Notes: a model not told the origin generated them from the letters alone. Shown: positions 27,571 through 37,030, numbered from the stretch's first letter. The stretch is DNA of 64,000 nt from a candidate division KSB1 bacterium (GCA_034506175.1 JAPDQB010000002.1:62001-126000); one strand, 5' to 3'. A program made the numbers and translations.

Positions 27571-28152
27571 GTATTGCAGACCGTGTTCGATCAGGCCTTG
27601 CAAAATTGGGGACACACGCGGTGGTTTTCAGTGGCGCTTTCGATGAAGCCCAAGATGATCTTTTCCCCTGCTCTGGTGAGGCCCAAGGCAATCACCATCA
27701 TAATTCTGACACGACAGGCCACGAATAATTCGGACCAAGAGCTGCTCTTCGGTGGCGCGAGGGCGTTGGAGCTGGTGATAGCTGGTCAACGGGATTTCGC
27801 CATTGCGCTGCACATCCCGCACGCGCGGTACCCGAAGCGGAACTTTTTGGTCAGCTAAATGGACCGAACTGCGTTGCTTGCCCCATCGTTTCATCGAGCG
27901 GTTGGTGGTGTCACGCGCATACCGGGGGCCAGCGAGGGAGGTGACTTCGTCCTGTAAAATCTCATTGACCCGTTCCAGGGCAATGGGGATGAGCAGTTGG
28001 AACAGTTCCAACTTGGAATGAATCACCAGCGAGGCCGGCTCTGAGTCCGGCGTGATTTTTCCCTTATGCTCCGAACGGATCAATAGCGATACGTTTTTTT
28101 CTTCTTTAAATAAACATGGGTTGCCTCGCTTTCCGTCAGCGAAGCAACCCAC
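27560..28152 (-). pseudogene. IS256/mutator-type transposase, internally deleted and frameshifted
   Basis: The N-terminal part is recognisable on the minus strand: LELFQLLIPIALERVNEILQ, then MKRWGKQRSSVHLADQKVPL and PRATEEQLLVRIIRGLSCQN. After that the frame shifts and about 100 residues, including the catalytic Asp region, are missing. It resumes as IALGLTRAGEKIILGFIESA and TENHRVC near 27640. The element ends against the beta-helix pseudogene. Inactive relic. Confidence 0.75.
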
Positions 28153-28211
28153 GGGATTTATGTTGAGGTGCCGAGCCGTGAAAAGCCGCTCATGGCAGGA
28201 TGAATCACGGC

Positions 28212-28754
28212 TCAGAGTTCTTCATCGAGTTCCGGCGCATCAAGCGGCATATCAAAGCCTGGCCCGCTTCCGAAACCGCGGTGCCGCATCATGCCCGGAC
28301 GGCCGCGAAATCCATCAAAGACGCCGCGGCGTTCGCGCATTTGCGGGCGCAGCTCCTTCGCTTTTTGACGTTGCTCGGGGGTCAACACTTTTTGAACGGC
28401 CAAAATCGACTCAATTCGATTCCGCATCAACGTTTCATGCGTCTTGCTCAACTCGCTGATCTTCGCGTTGATTTTGTTTTGATCCGGCGCGTCGGCAGAC
28501 ATCAGTTCGTGCAGCTCGATGCGGGCGAGCTTTTGTTTGGCTTCGACGTCGATGTTTTTCTTGCGGGTGTTCAGCATGACCTGGCGAATCTGTTCTTTCT
28601 GCTCGCTGGTGAGGCCAAGCTGTTCCCACATCGGCTTGCGCATGCGCTCGCCTTCGGCGCGTTGCATCATGCCGCCGGGCTGCGCCATCGTCAGGCCGGC
28701 CATCAGCACGATGGCCGCGGCGCTGGCGAAGAAAGACAAAGCATAACGCTTCAT
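28212..28754 (-). CDS. Spy/CpxP-like periplasmic LTxxQ protein
   Basis: 180 residues with a signal peptide (ALSFFASAAAIVLMAGLTMA|Q). Helical body with the LTxxQ-type motifs LTSEQKEQI and LTPEQRQKA, as in Spy, CpxP and heavy-metal-resistance sensors. The C-terminus is rich in Gly, Arg and Met (GRPGMMRHRGFGSGPGF), suggesting metal or anion contacts. Spy-like proteins are periplasmic chaperones or signal sensors. It is transcribed divergently from an ECF sigma gene (183-bp shared upstream region), as in some metal- and envelope-stress circuits. Confidence 0.88.
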   Translation of the reverse strand: MKRYALSFFASAAAIVLMAGLTMAQPGGMMQRAEGERMRKPMWEQLGLTSEQKEQIRQVMLNTRKKNIDVEAKQKLARIELHELMSADAPDQNKINAKISELSKTHETLMRNRIESILAVQKVLTPEQRQKAKELRPQMRERRGVFDGFRGRPGMMRHRGFGSGPGFDMPLDAPELDEEL

Positions 28755-28937
28755 CTCGGTTCTCCTTATCAGTGGATGGTTATTTGCTTGGGAGCGGGGC
28801 GAAATTTTCGCGCCGGCTCCAGTGTTTGCTTTTCATTTGTTCAGACGAGGCGATTGAGAAAAAGTTGGAAAAAAACTTTTGGAAGCAAAATAAAGTTATT
28901 AGTTGCGCGAATTGGAAAAATAATTTAGATTGATTCA

Positions 28938-29513
28938 ATGAAAAATTTTTCCACCAACACGCCTGATGCCGAATTGACGGTGGCGATCAAAGCTTCCGAT
29001 CACCTGGCGTTTAAGGCGCTCTATTATCGCTATTTTGAAGCGCTGTTTCGTTTTTTATGGCGGCAAACCAGCGACGAAGAACTGGCCAAAGATTTCGTGC
29101 AGGAAATTTTCAGCCGCGTGTGGAAAAATCGCGCGAATCTCGATCCGCAGCAACCCGTTAAATCGTATCTGTATCGCATCGGCCACAATCTCGTCATCGA
29201 TCACCGCCGGCGGAATGTTCGCCCGGTCGATTTTCTCGAGGCGCATCCTGAAATCGACCCGGCATATGCTGCGGACGAGTCATTCGAGCTTCAGGACAAA
29301 ATTCAAGCCGCGATACAGGGCCTGCCCGAGCCGCTTCGCCTCGTCTTTACGATGAATCGTTTCGACGGCGTCAAATATGCGGAAATTGCCGCGACGCTTG
29401 ATATTTCCATCAAGACCGTCGAAGCGCGAATGAGCAAAGCGTTGGCGATCCTGCGTGAGAAGCTGGCACCGTTTTTAGTTGGTTTGTTACTCTTGCTGCC
29501 TATGGCAAATTAA
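28938..29513 (+). CDS. ECF RNA polymerase sigma factor (FecI-like, FCB type)
   Basis: 191 residues. Region 2: LAFKALYYRYFEALFRFLWR, ELAKDFVQEIFSRVW; region 4: LPEPLRLVFTMNRFDGVKYA, EIAATLDISIKTVEARMSKA. The 'D.FVQEIF..VW' signature is that of Bacteroidetes-type sigma factors paired with FecR proteins. A FecR gene lies 1.4 kb downstream, separated by a glycine-rich lipoprotein. The C-terminus ends in an unusual hydrophobic tail, APFLVGLLLLLPMAN. Confidence 0.92.
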   Translation: MKNFSTNTPDAELTVAIKASDHLAFKALYYRYFEALFRFLWRQTSDEELAKDFVQEIFSRVWKNRANLDPQQPVKSYLYRIGHNLVIDHRRRNVRPVDFLEAHPEIDPAYAADESFELQDKIQAAIQGLPEPLRLVFTMNRFDGVKYAEIAATLDISIKTVEARMSKALAILREKLAPFLVGLLLLLPMAN

Positions 29514-29826
29514 AAATTGAGTGCAAGTTTAGCCGCTTGAACCCGGAGTGCAAAACTTCAGTTTTGCGATGATAAATCACCGCCCGCCGCCACAGTTGGC
29601 TAAATTCATACAAAATTTAAAATCTTCAATGAAGAGGATTACGAGAGAAAAAAGAAGTGATGCCTGATGGGGTTTTTGCCGCATGCTTCGTATTAGATTC
29701 CAGACAGCGCCATCAAAGAGCCGGCGAGTCAAGAGTCCTAGGTCATGGCTTGCGGCGAAGCTCGAGCGCGCTGTGCAGAACAAATTCACGACATGTTGTA
29801 AAAATCAACTCTCAGGAGGTCATTTC
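29514..29826. other. Gap between sigma factor and lipoprotein genes
   Basis: About 310 bp without a gene. It holds one perfect small hairpin, GCAAAACT-TC-AGTTTTGC, near 29551-29568 with no T run, so probably a repeat rather than a terminator. A good Shine-Dalgarno, CAGGAGG (29813-29819), belongs to the following lipoprotein. Confidence 0.5.
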
Positions 29827-30813
29827 ATGAAGAAGCATCTTTGGGTCTCCTTGCTCGCGTTCGCGGGAATTTTTGCGGCGTGCGAGTCTCTGAACGGCCC
29901 ACAAGCTGTTGACGATTCATCGGCGCTTGAAGAAAGTTTTGAAATCTCGGCGTTGGAAAGCGAAACCGGCATTCTCAAATCCGCCGGCGTGAACGCCGAT
30001 GAGGCCAACGCCTTTTTTGTGTTGCGTTGGCGCGTGCCGCCCCAACGTGTTGAGAGCGACGCCGCGGTGAAAGGACATGCCTCGGCGGTGGCGTATGAAG
30101 AACCCACGACGCTACGCGATCGCAACGCTTTGGGCTTGGATATGGGAACGGTGGCGGTTTTGATCGGCCAGGATAAATTTGAGCTTCCCAAGCTCGAGAG
30201 CACGTTGTTCGGCGTGCGTTATGGCATGTTCGGCAAGCCGCATGGCGGCAAGCGCGGACCGCATGGCGGCATGAAAGATCCGAAAGGCGGCTTGGGCGGG
30301 CCGAGGGGCGGCAGCCGCGGCGGATTGGGCGGGCCGAACGGCGACAAGCCTGTCATCGTCAATATCCCGTTCGTGGCCGGCGGCGCGTATCAGTTTGATG
30401 TCTCCGGCTCGGACAAAATTGCGGCGATGAAGCTGGCTGTTCAAGCGCCGGCCGCGCTGGTGAAGATCACCGGCCTCACGGACAAACAGGAAATTGATGC
30501 AACGCAAGATCTCACCGTGACGTGGGAAGGCGATGCGAATGCAAACAACATGGTGTTGGTGCTGGCGCCGGCGATGAAACGCGGACGTTTCGGCGGCCAG
30601 CCGGTGCAACCGGTTTTCCAATCCGTCGATGCGGCTGCCGGCAGCTACACGATTGCGGCACAAACTCTGCAAGATGTGGTCAGCCAATCAAATGCAAGGG
30701 CGCTCAGCGTGCATCTGGCGCAGGGCAATATGAATGAAATTAACGACACCAACCTCGGCAGGATTCTGGTCAGCGCCGGAACCGATGATCGAGTTTTGTT
30801 GATTGTCAAGTAA
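29827..30813 (+). CDS. Lipoprotein with Gly-rich (GGPRGG-type) low-complexity segment
   Basis: ATG 29827 with CAGGAGG 7 bp upstream; longer in-frame starts lack a site. Signal LWVSLLAFAGIFAAC gives a lipidated Cys. The mature 310 residues contain an N-terminal part with LRWRVPPQRVESDA and a low-complexity run of about 40 residues of HGG/PKGG/PRGG/NG units (about residues 140-178). Then comes a beta-rich domain, VIVNIPFVAGGAYQFDVSGS and ITGLTDKQEIDATQDLTVTW, ending DDRVLLIVK. Unknown family. Its place between an ECF sigma and its FecR suggests it is a target or a signalling component. Confidence 0.72.
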   Translation: MKKHLWVSLLAFAGIFAACESLNGPQAVDDSSALEESFEISALESETGILKSAGVNADEANAFFVLRWRVPPQRVESDAAVKGHASAVAYEEPTTLRDRNALGLDMGTVAVLIGQDKFELPKLESTLFGVRYGMFGKPHGGKRGPHGGMKDPKGGLGGPRGGSRGGLGGPNGDKPVIVNIPFVAGGAYQFDVSGSDKIAAMKLAVQAPAALVKITGLTDKQEIDATQDLTVTWEGDANANNMVLVLAPAMKRGRFGGQPVQPVFQSVDAAAGSYTIAAQTLQDVVSQSNARALSVHLAQGNMNEINDTNLGRILVSAGTDDRVLLIVK

Positions 30814-30949
30814 ACTCGCCAGCTTTTTTGAGTCAACCTGAGTGCGCCGCCGGGCGAGCTCTCTGAGCCGACTGCCGGCGCACGCAATTTCATTTAAAAA
30901 AACGGAAACCATTGATGCAAACTGTGTTACCAATCTTCAAGTTGTTGTG

Positions 30950-31969
30950 ATGAATCGAGACGATAAAAATGAACTGCTCGTGCGCTATTTTGCCGGCGAA
31001 GCTACGGCCGATGAGCGCGCGCGCGTCGAGGCTTGGCGGCAAGCTGCGGCGGAGAATCAACACGTGTTTACCGAGTTTGAAAAAATCTGGCGCGGCGCGA
31101 CTGAGAAGCTGCCGAAGGTTCCCAATGTCGATCAGGCCTGGATGGAATTGAACGCCAAGCTTGGCCTGCCACCGGAACAAGCACGCGCAAAAATTTTGGC
31201 GCTGGAAAAGCCGCCGCAGCAAACGACGCGCAAAGTTTTTTGGAACGATCGTTATGTCTGGGCTGCCGCCGCCGCTCTTTTGCTGGCGCTTTCGACGATT
31301 CTCTATCAATATGTGTATCGCGCCAACCATCTGCAAAAAGTGATGACGACCAACGCGCAGCAAGAGAGCGTCGAGCTGCCGGATGGCTCTTTGGTGAAAT
31401 TAAATAGTGGCAGCGAAATTCAATTTTACAAAAATTTTTCCGACTCCGCGCGCTACGTCAACCTTTCCGGCGAAGCCTATTTTGAAGTCACGCGCGACGA
31501 GCGGCCGTTTTATGTGAACACCGGCAATGCGCAAATCAAAGTGTTGGGAACGAAATTCGGCATCTGGGCGCGCAACGAGGAAACACGCGTGACCGTGCGC
31601 GAGGGCCGTGTCTCGCTTCGCGCTTTGGAGGCGCAGCCGGAAACAGTCATCGAATTGACCGCAAACCAAATGAGCCTTTGTCAAAACAATTACGCGCCCG
31701 CGCCGCCGCGCGTGGTTGACGCTGATCATCTGCTTGGATGGTTGGAGGGGAAAATTGTTTTTGATCAAACGCCGCTTACCGAAGTTATCGCCGAATTGCA
31801 GCGCGTGTACAACGTCGAGATCAGGCTGTCAAATCCCACGCACGGCCAACATACGATCACCGGTTTGTTTCAAGGCAAGCCGATTGAATCCGTGCTCGCC
31901 TCGATTTGCTTGACATTGAATTTGCAATATGGCAAAGCTGGAGAAGAATTTTTCATTGCGGAAAAATAA
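30950..31969 (+). CDS. FecR-type anti-sigma factor / signal transducer
   Basis: Start at ATG 30950 (MNRDDKNELLVRYFAGEATA), the normal N-terminus of FCB FecR proteins with the sigma-binding helix. One membrane helix, YVWAAAAALLLALSTILYQY (about 97-116), then the periplasmic FecR domain (ESVELPDGSLVKLNSGSEIQ; YVNLSGEAYFEVTRDERPFY; VLGTKFGIWA). The C-terminal DUF4974/STN-like domain (FDQTPLTEVIAELQRVYNVE) follows. It would hold the upstream ECF sigma and relay a signal from an outer-membrane partner, but no TonB-dependent receptor gene is next to it. Confidence 0.92.
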   Translation: MNRDDKNELLVRYFAGEATADERARVEAWRQAAAENQHVFTEFEKIWRGATEKLPKVPNVDQAWMELNAKLGLPPEQARAKILALEKPPQQTTRKVFWNDRYVWAAAAALLLALSTILYQYVYRANHLQKVMTTNAQQESVELPDGSLVKLNSGSEIQFYKNFSDSARYVNLSGEAYFEVTRDERPFYVNTGNAQIKVLGTKFGIWARNEETRVTVREGRVSLRALEAQPETVIELTANQMSLCQNNYAPAPPRVVDADHLLGWLEGKIVFDQTPLTEVIAELQRVYNVEIRLSNPTHGQHTITGLFQGKPIESVLASICLTLNLQYGKAGEEFFIAEK

Positions 31970-32109
31970 ATGCGGTGAAATCGGAGTTGTGCTTTCCAAT
32001 GGGCTTTTCGCGGTATTATCTTGAAGCCGTTAAGCTGTTTCAGCACCGGTGTTTTTTGATGTTGCAAAATCTTGACTCCACAAATCGAATGACTTTAAGC
32101 GGGCGTGCG

Positions 32110-32796
32110 ATGACAAAATCGGCTTTATTATTAGGCGCCAGCGGCCTTGTCGGCGGGCATTGCTTGAAGCTTTTGTTGGAAGACGAGGCGTATGCGAAAG
32201 TGACGGCATGGGTGAGAAAACCGCTGGCGTTGTGCCACCCCAAATTGGAACAAACAGTCGTGGATTTTACGCGTTTGGAGAGTTACGCCGAACGGGCAAA
32301 AGCCAACGACGTCTTTTGCTGCCTGGGCACGACGATCAGAAAAGCCGGCTCGCAAGCCGCGTTTCGCCAGGTCGATTTCACCCATCCTGTGGAAATCGCC
32401 AAAATCGCCGTGGCCAATGGCGCCGGGCAATTTCTCATCGTCACCTCGCTGGGCGCCAATCCGAAATCTCCCATTTTTTATAATCGCGTGAAAGGCGAAG
32501 TCGAGGCCGCGATCACGCCGCTGCCGTTTCACGCCGTCCATATTTTTCGCCCCTCATTGTTGTTGGGCGAACGGCAGGAAGTTCGGCCGGGAGAAAAAAT
32601 CGGCGCGAAAGTGGCAGGCGCTTTTTCTTTTCTCTTCCGCGGCCCGCTGCGAAAATACCGTCCCATTCACGCCCGCGTCGTAGCCGCCGCCATGATCGCC
32701 ATCGCGAAGCAAAACTTGGCTGGCGTCAATATTTTTGAGTCGGATTGGATAGAGGAGGTTGGGGGGAAATATGGTATTTTTTTGTTATCAGTCTAA
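32110..32796 (+). CDS. NAD(P)-binding oxidoreductase-like protein (atypical SDR)
   Basis: 228 residues from ATG 32110. Rossmann start SALLLGASGLVGGHCLKLLL with the GxSGxxG cofactor motif. VDFTRLESYAERAKANDVFC, CLGTTIRKAGSQAAFRQVDF and FLIVTSLGAN match the atypical SDR group of HTATIP2/YybM-like proteins. The YNRVKGEVEAAI motif supplies the Tyr-x-x-x-Lys pair. Substrate unknown. It follows the FecR gene by 140 bp and may be transcribed alone. Confidence 0.85.
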   Translation: MTKSALLLGASGLVGGHCLKLLLEDEAYAKVTAWVRKPLALCHPKLEQTVVDFTRLESYAERAKANDVFCCLGTTIRKAGSQAAFRQVDFTHPVEIAKIAVANGAGQFLIVTSLGANPKSPIFYNRVKGEVEAAITPLPFHAVHIFRPSLLLGERQEVRPGEKIGAKVAGAFSFLFRGPLRKYRPIHARVVAAAMIAIAKQNLAGVNIFESDWIEEVGGKYGIFLLSV

Positions 32797-32827
32797 TAAT
32801 TTTCAATGGAATTCCAATACGTAAAAC

Positions 32828-33340
32828 GTGATGCATAAAAGGCATGGCGTTTTTGCGATATCCGGAACGATCGCATTGCAATCGGCATTGATCATCAAAA
32901 ACGGCGATCTCACCATCGCCGGCCAGGCTGCATTCAGCGACGGCATTTGTCTCAAAGACCATCCGCTCATCAGCGAAAGCTTGAACTATTCCTATCATCA
33001 CAAAGGCGATCAAAGCTACGGCGGCATAGGGGGCGAGAATGGTTGGTCTGGTGGTGAGGCCAGCCAGCAGAACCTGATGATGATAACGGCAAATGGTACA
33101 TTGCCGATAATTTCGCCTGTGTGTTTTCCCGCCATCACTGCGGACAATTGAGCGGGAGGCGTGCCAGGGAGTTTCCGGCAGAAGGTTCTTATTGACTCGC
33201 CACATCCCTTTGCGCCGGTAACCACGCATACGGCAAAGCAAGCGTTTGAATTAGTTGCCGGCGCCGTTTTGCCCAAGCGCGGCCCCAGCGCTGCACGAAT
33301 TATTGCAGAAGTCAGAACCGCAATGGCTGCTCATATATGA
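32828..33340 (+). pseudogene. Pectate-lyase-like (PL1 family) gene, decayed
   Basis: The plus strand keeps two conserved blocks of a pectate lyase. One is the N-terminal beta-helix segment [27 protein letters not shown]...DGICLKD. The other is the C-terminal segment PFAPVTTHTAKQAFELV, AGAVLPKRGPSAARIIAEVR. Between them most of the helix is missing, KWYIADNF sits in a different frame, and a TGA at 33148-33150 replaces the Trp expected in TADNWxGG. Deletion, frameshift and nonsense mutation together mean it is dead. Polysaccharide lyase activity would have been secreted. Confidence 0.7.
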
Positions 33341-33344
33341 AACG

Positions 33345-35093
33345 CTATCTCCGTATCGCTTCGGCCCGATATGCTTTCATCGCCATCAATCCCACCAGCA
33401 GCAATAAAGCAAGAAGAATTCGCGCGCCGGTTGTATAGGGCAAGCCCGTCGTGGTCAAAGCTCCCGCAGTGAATCCGGCAATGCCTTCGCCACCCATGAC
33501 ACCGGCGGCAATCAACAAAGCCGTATGATAGGCATTCGGATATTTTTTGTCTACGATGATTCGAATGATGGCGCCGATCGTCATGGGAATCGCCAGGCCC
33601 ATGCCGAGAAACAAGCCGATGCCCAGCGGCATCATCAGAACTTGGTTGCGATGTTTTTTCGGCAGGAGGGCGTTGGCGAGTTCGAACAGAAAGGTGAAGC
33701 CCAAGCCGGCGAGAAACACGTGGGGATATTGAAAACCGAAAATGCTGCCGGCAACCAGGCGCGCCTGCGGCGCTGGCATGAGCGGGGTGAAAAGCTGATC
33801 GGCAAAACTTTTTCTAATCAATTCGAGCACGAACGGTGCGGCCAGTCCGGCGGCGATGACAGCGATCAAATCCACTTTGACAATGTCCATGAATCGCGTG
33901 CCGACGATTTGCGCGGACTTGTAATCATGGCCGATGTCTCCCGCTACCGCGCAGGCCACGCTGACGAACGCTACGATCATGAACGAGGCAAATGGAGTGA
34001 GCTGCAATGCGAAAGAAGAATAAATGAAGGCGATGACGAGGCCGACAAAAATTCCGAATTGCTCCAACGGATCGATGTTGGTCTCGCCGGTCATGCGCGC
34101 CGCCACGGCGACCATGATCCAGACGCCGACCACTGCCAGACACGCGGCCAATAGCGGCACATCCGCGAGCATTAATGTCATCGCCGACAGCATGGAGATC
34201 AGCGGCAGTGAAAACGAGTAGCGCCGATCGCTGCGCAGCAGCGGCAAAAAAATGACCTTCAAACGCGGAATGATGTAGCTTGCAAAAAAGCCGAGGCCCG
34301 AGCCGAGCACCATGCCCATGCCCAAATTCTGCGTCCACGCCATGGCCGAGGCGGAGGGAAATTGCCGGCTCATCAGAATGGGAATGATGAACAGCCAGCC
34401 GATGATCGCGCCGCCGAGCCACGAGAAGCCGGCTTTGGGGCCGAGAATGTAGCCGGTACTGATGGCCAAGGGCATCGGATAAAACGTGAGAAAAATACCG
34501 GCCGCGGTGAGCGCCGTGATCGTGAATCCCGCCGGAAAATACAAATCCCGCAATAGCGCAAAAATGCCAGCCGCCGCGCCGATGGTGACGATGGCAAACA
34601 GCATTTTCCCGCCTTGCATGCCGAGCAGCAACAATTCCGCGCCCGCCATGCCGGCGGGATAAGGCAGATTTTCCTGATCGATAAAAGTTTTTTTCAAAGG
34701 CACAGACAAAGCCACGCCGAGCACGCCGCCGGCAACAGTGATCAGCGCCAGCATCCATGCACCTGGCCAGGCGATATTTGCGCTTTGCGTGTGGTTCAAA
34801 AAGAGAATGCCCGGAATCGTGAAAACGAGGCCCGAGGCGACCAGCCCGCCGACGCTCGCGCCCGCCTGCGCCACGTTGATTTCATGAACATTCACTTGCT
34901 TGGAGCGCAAACGCAAAACGCCGCCGGCCACAATCACGGAAAAAATGATCGGCCACGGCATGGCGCCGATTTTGATGGCGATGTACGACGAGCTGGCGAG
35001 CAAAAACAAGGAAAGCGCCACGGCGATCATCGCCGCGCGTGGGGTGAAACCCGGCTTCTCAGGGGTGGGAGCAATCTGCTTGTGCTGATTCAC
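33345..35093 (-). CDS. OPT-family oligopeptide/metal-chelate transporter
   Basis: 582 residues with about 14 hydrophobic segments. N-terminal TPRAAMIAVALSLFLLASSS and the family's PYPAGMAGAELLLLGMQGG (OPT signature, proton-coupled). MAIPMTIGAIIRIIVDKKYP and GVMGGEGIAGFTAGALTTTG form the C-terminal signature. Bacterial members import peptides or metal chelates. The start is a GTG at 35093 with GGAG 11 bp upstream. It converges on the pectate-lyase remnant with a gap of only 4 bp and no terminator is visible. Confidence 0.9.
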   Translation of the reverse strand: MNQHKQIAPTPEKPGFTPRAAMIAVALSLFLLASSSYIAIKIGAMPWPIIFSVIVAGGVLRLRSKQVNVHEINVAQAGASVGGLVASGLVFTIPGILFLNHTQSANIAWPGAWMLALITVAGGVLGVALSVPLKKTFIDQENLPYPAGMAGAELLLLGMQGGKMLFAIVTIGAAAGIFALLRDLYFPAGFTITALTAAGIFLTFYPMPLAISTGYILGPKAGFSWLGGAIIGWLFIIPILMSRQFPSASAMAWTQNLGMGMVLGSGLGFFASYIIPRLKVIFLPLLRSDRRYSFSLPLISMLSAMTLMLADVPLLAACLAVVGVWIMVAVAARMTGETNIDPLEQFGIFVGLVIAFIYSSFALQLTPFASFMIVAFVSVACAVAGDIGHDYKSAQIVGTRFMDIVKVDLIAVIAAGLAAPFVLELIRKSFADQLFTPLMPAPQARLVAGSIFGFQYPHVFLAGLGFTFLFELANALLPKKHRNQVLMMPLGIGLFLGMGLAIPMTIGAIIRIIVDKKYPNAYHTALLIAAGVMGGEGIAGFTAGALTTTGLPYTTGARILLALLLLVGLMAMKAYRAEAIRR

Positions 35094-35162
35094 GTGAAGG
35101 TGGTCTCCGGTTTGGATGTTTCATCGTAGTGCCTTCAAGTTCTGCACCCGAAGATTTCCTAT

Positions 35163-35702
35163 AAAAAGGTATGGTTCTATGTCACACGTGCGGCGGATTT
35201 GCAGGAGCGCCGGGCACTCTTCGCCACGCCCGGCAAGGATGAAACAACGATTGATCGCCTGCGGGAGCACCTTCACCGCAAGGGCTTGCCGCCGGAACAG
35301 ATCTCACATGTCAGCCTTGACCTGTCGCCCGCTTTTATCGCTGGCGTGACTCACAACTTTGCCAATGCCAAAATCGTCTTCGACCGTTTTCATAGCGTGA
35401 AGCTACTCAATGAAGCGATGGATGAGGTTTGGCTTTTTTATCGTGGTGGTGCGCCGAGGTTGAAGCCTCTGGCATTCCGGCATTCAAGAAATTCGTTAAA
35501 ACGCTCAAGCGCCATTGGAGCGGCATCATTAATTATCTCGAAGCGAAAGTCGCCAATGGCATTCTGGAGGGCATCCCTGGCAAAATTCAGTTAGCCAGGC
35601 GGCGCGCCCGCGGTTATCGCAATCTTGAAAACTTCATCAACATGATCTATTTCATCGCAGGCAAACTCAAATTCAACTACCCACACAAATCAACATAGAA
35701 CC
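35163..35702 (+). mobile_element. ISL3-family transposase remnant with right terminal repeat
   Basis: The C-terminal half of an ISL3 DDE transposase: HVSLDLSPAFIAGVTHNFAN, IVFDRFHSVKLLNEAMDEV, then after a frameshift near 35440, LKRHWSGIINYLEAKVANGI and KIQLARRRARGYRNLENFIN, stop at 35698. The end ACATAGAACC (35693-35702) is matched inverted by GGTTCTATGT at 35173-35182. That left copy falls inside coding-like sequence, so it is either a new left end created by deletion or chance. The 8-bp flanks differ. The N-terminal half with the zinc finger is absent. A smaller relative sits at 47727-47790. Confidence 0.78.
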
Positions 35703-35771
35703 AGAATTAGTTTGCAACAGAGTCCGAACGCCATGGCCGGAGAGGTTGAGAAGAAAAGCCGCAATCCAGCT

Positions 35772-36914
35772 TTAATTTACCCCCAACCCTTGCAACTCTT
35801 CTTGCGCTTTTTTTCGCAGCATCGGCTCGTTGGTCACCTCCAAAACTTTCATGAAATCAAAAACGGCCTTGGCTTTATCGCCCTTGTCGCGATAGGCGGT
35901 GCCGCGAATGAAATAGGCAAAAGCATGGCTGGGCTTGATGTTGATGGCCTGGGTGTAGTCGGCAATGGCACGATTGAACTTGCCGAGCGCGTGATAAGCC
36001 CGGCCGCGATTGTAGTAAAGCTCGGCGTCTTCCGGTTTGAGCTTGATGGTGGGAAGGAAATCACCGCTGCGATTTTGGGTGGCAATGATTTTTTCGCGTT
36101 TCAATTGAATCGCGCGGTCAAAATCAGCAATGGCGCGGTCGAAGCGCTCTTTTTCCGCGTAGGCCGTGCCGCGGCCGGCATAAGCTTCGGCCAAATCCGG
36201 CCGGCACTTGAGCGCGCGTGTGAAGTCGGCAATCGCCGAGTCATGGACGGCTTTTTTGAGATAAATATGGCCGCGATCCGCATACGCCTCGGCAATGTTG
36301 GGCTGCAGCGTGATCGCTTGGTTATAATCGGCGAGCGCGTTGTCAAGGCGATTTTGATAAAGATAAGCCTTGCCGCGCTTGTAATAGGCCTCGGCGTCTC
36401 GCGGATTCAATTTGATGACCCGGGCAAAATCAACAATCGCGCGATCGTAGTCGCCGCGATGCGTGTAAGCGATGCCACGATTGCTGTAGGCCTTGGCCAA
36501 ATTGGGATTGAGCCGAATCGCCTGATCGAAATCGGCCAGAGCCTGCGCGACATCGTTTTTGAGGAGATGGGCATTTCCGCGATTATTGTAGGCAGTGATG
36601 TCATTGGGATTGAGTTTGAGGGCTTGCGTGTAATCATCAATCGCGCGGTCGTAATCGCGTTGATCGCAGTAGGCGTTGCCGCGGCTCAGGTAGGCTTGAA
36701 CATAATCCGGTTTGATCTTGATGGCGAGGGTGAAATCAGCGATGGCATTTTCATAATCGCCTTTTTGATAATACGTTTTGCCGCGCTGATAGAACGCCGT
36801 CGCCTCCGGCTGTTGCGGAAAGCCGGGGGTTTCGCTGGCAAAAGCGTTCAACAAAAAAGTTGCGACGCCGCCGGCCAAATATCCCAGGCGCCGCCGTGAA
36901 CCATCCTGGCACAT
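35772..36914 (-). CDS. Secreted TPR-repeat protein
   Basis: 380 residues with a hydrophobic N-terminus (LGYLAGGVATFLLNAFAS) that may serve as a signal or anchor. It carries nine or so tetratricopeptide repeats of the form A..RG.AY...GDYD.AI.DF..AI.L.P, from about residue 38 to 370. One repeat is distorted by an insertion (REKIIATQNRSGDFLP). TPRs form protein-protein interaction scaffolds; no catalytic domain is present. GGAGCAAGCTT precedes the ATG. No partner is evident nearby. Confidence 0.88.
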   Translation of the reverse strand: MCQDGSRRRLGYLAGGVATFLLNAFASETPGFPQQPEATAFYQRGKTYYQKGDYENAIADFTLAIKIKPDYVQAYLSRGNAYCDQRDYDRAIDDYTQALKLNPNDITAYNNRGNAHLLKNDVAQALADFDQAIRLNPNLAKAYSNRGIAYTHRGDYDRAIVDFARVIKLNPRDAEAYYKRGKAYLYQNRLDNALADYNQAITLQPNIAEAYADRGHIYLKKAVHDSAIADFTRALKCRPDLAEAYAGRGTAYAEKERFDRAIADFDRAIQLKREKIIATQNRSGDFLPTIKLKPEDAELYYNRGRAYHALGKFNRAIADYTQAINIKPSHAFAYFIRGTAYRDKGDKAKAVFDFMKVLEVTNEPMLRKKAQEELQGLGVN

Positions 36915-37030
36915 AAGCTTGCTCCTGTCTTTATATCACCTCAATTTGGCACGTATAAAAGTCAAGCCCCCATTTTCCTCTGGATGAGTAAAACGCTCAT
37001 AACGAAGCGGTAGCGGCATTCAATGCAGAT

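Noticed and set aside
29683..29826. Upstream extension of the Gly-rich lipoprotein
   Set aside because: The added 48 residues would bury the lipoprotein signal; the strong Shine-Dalgarno is in front of ATG 29827.
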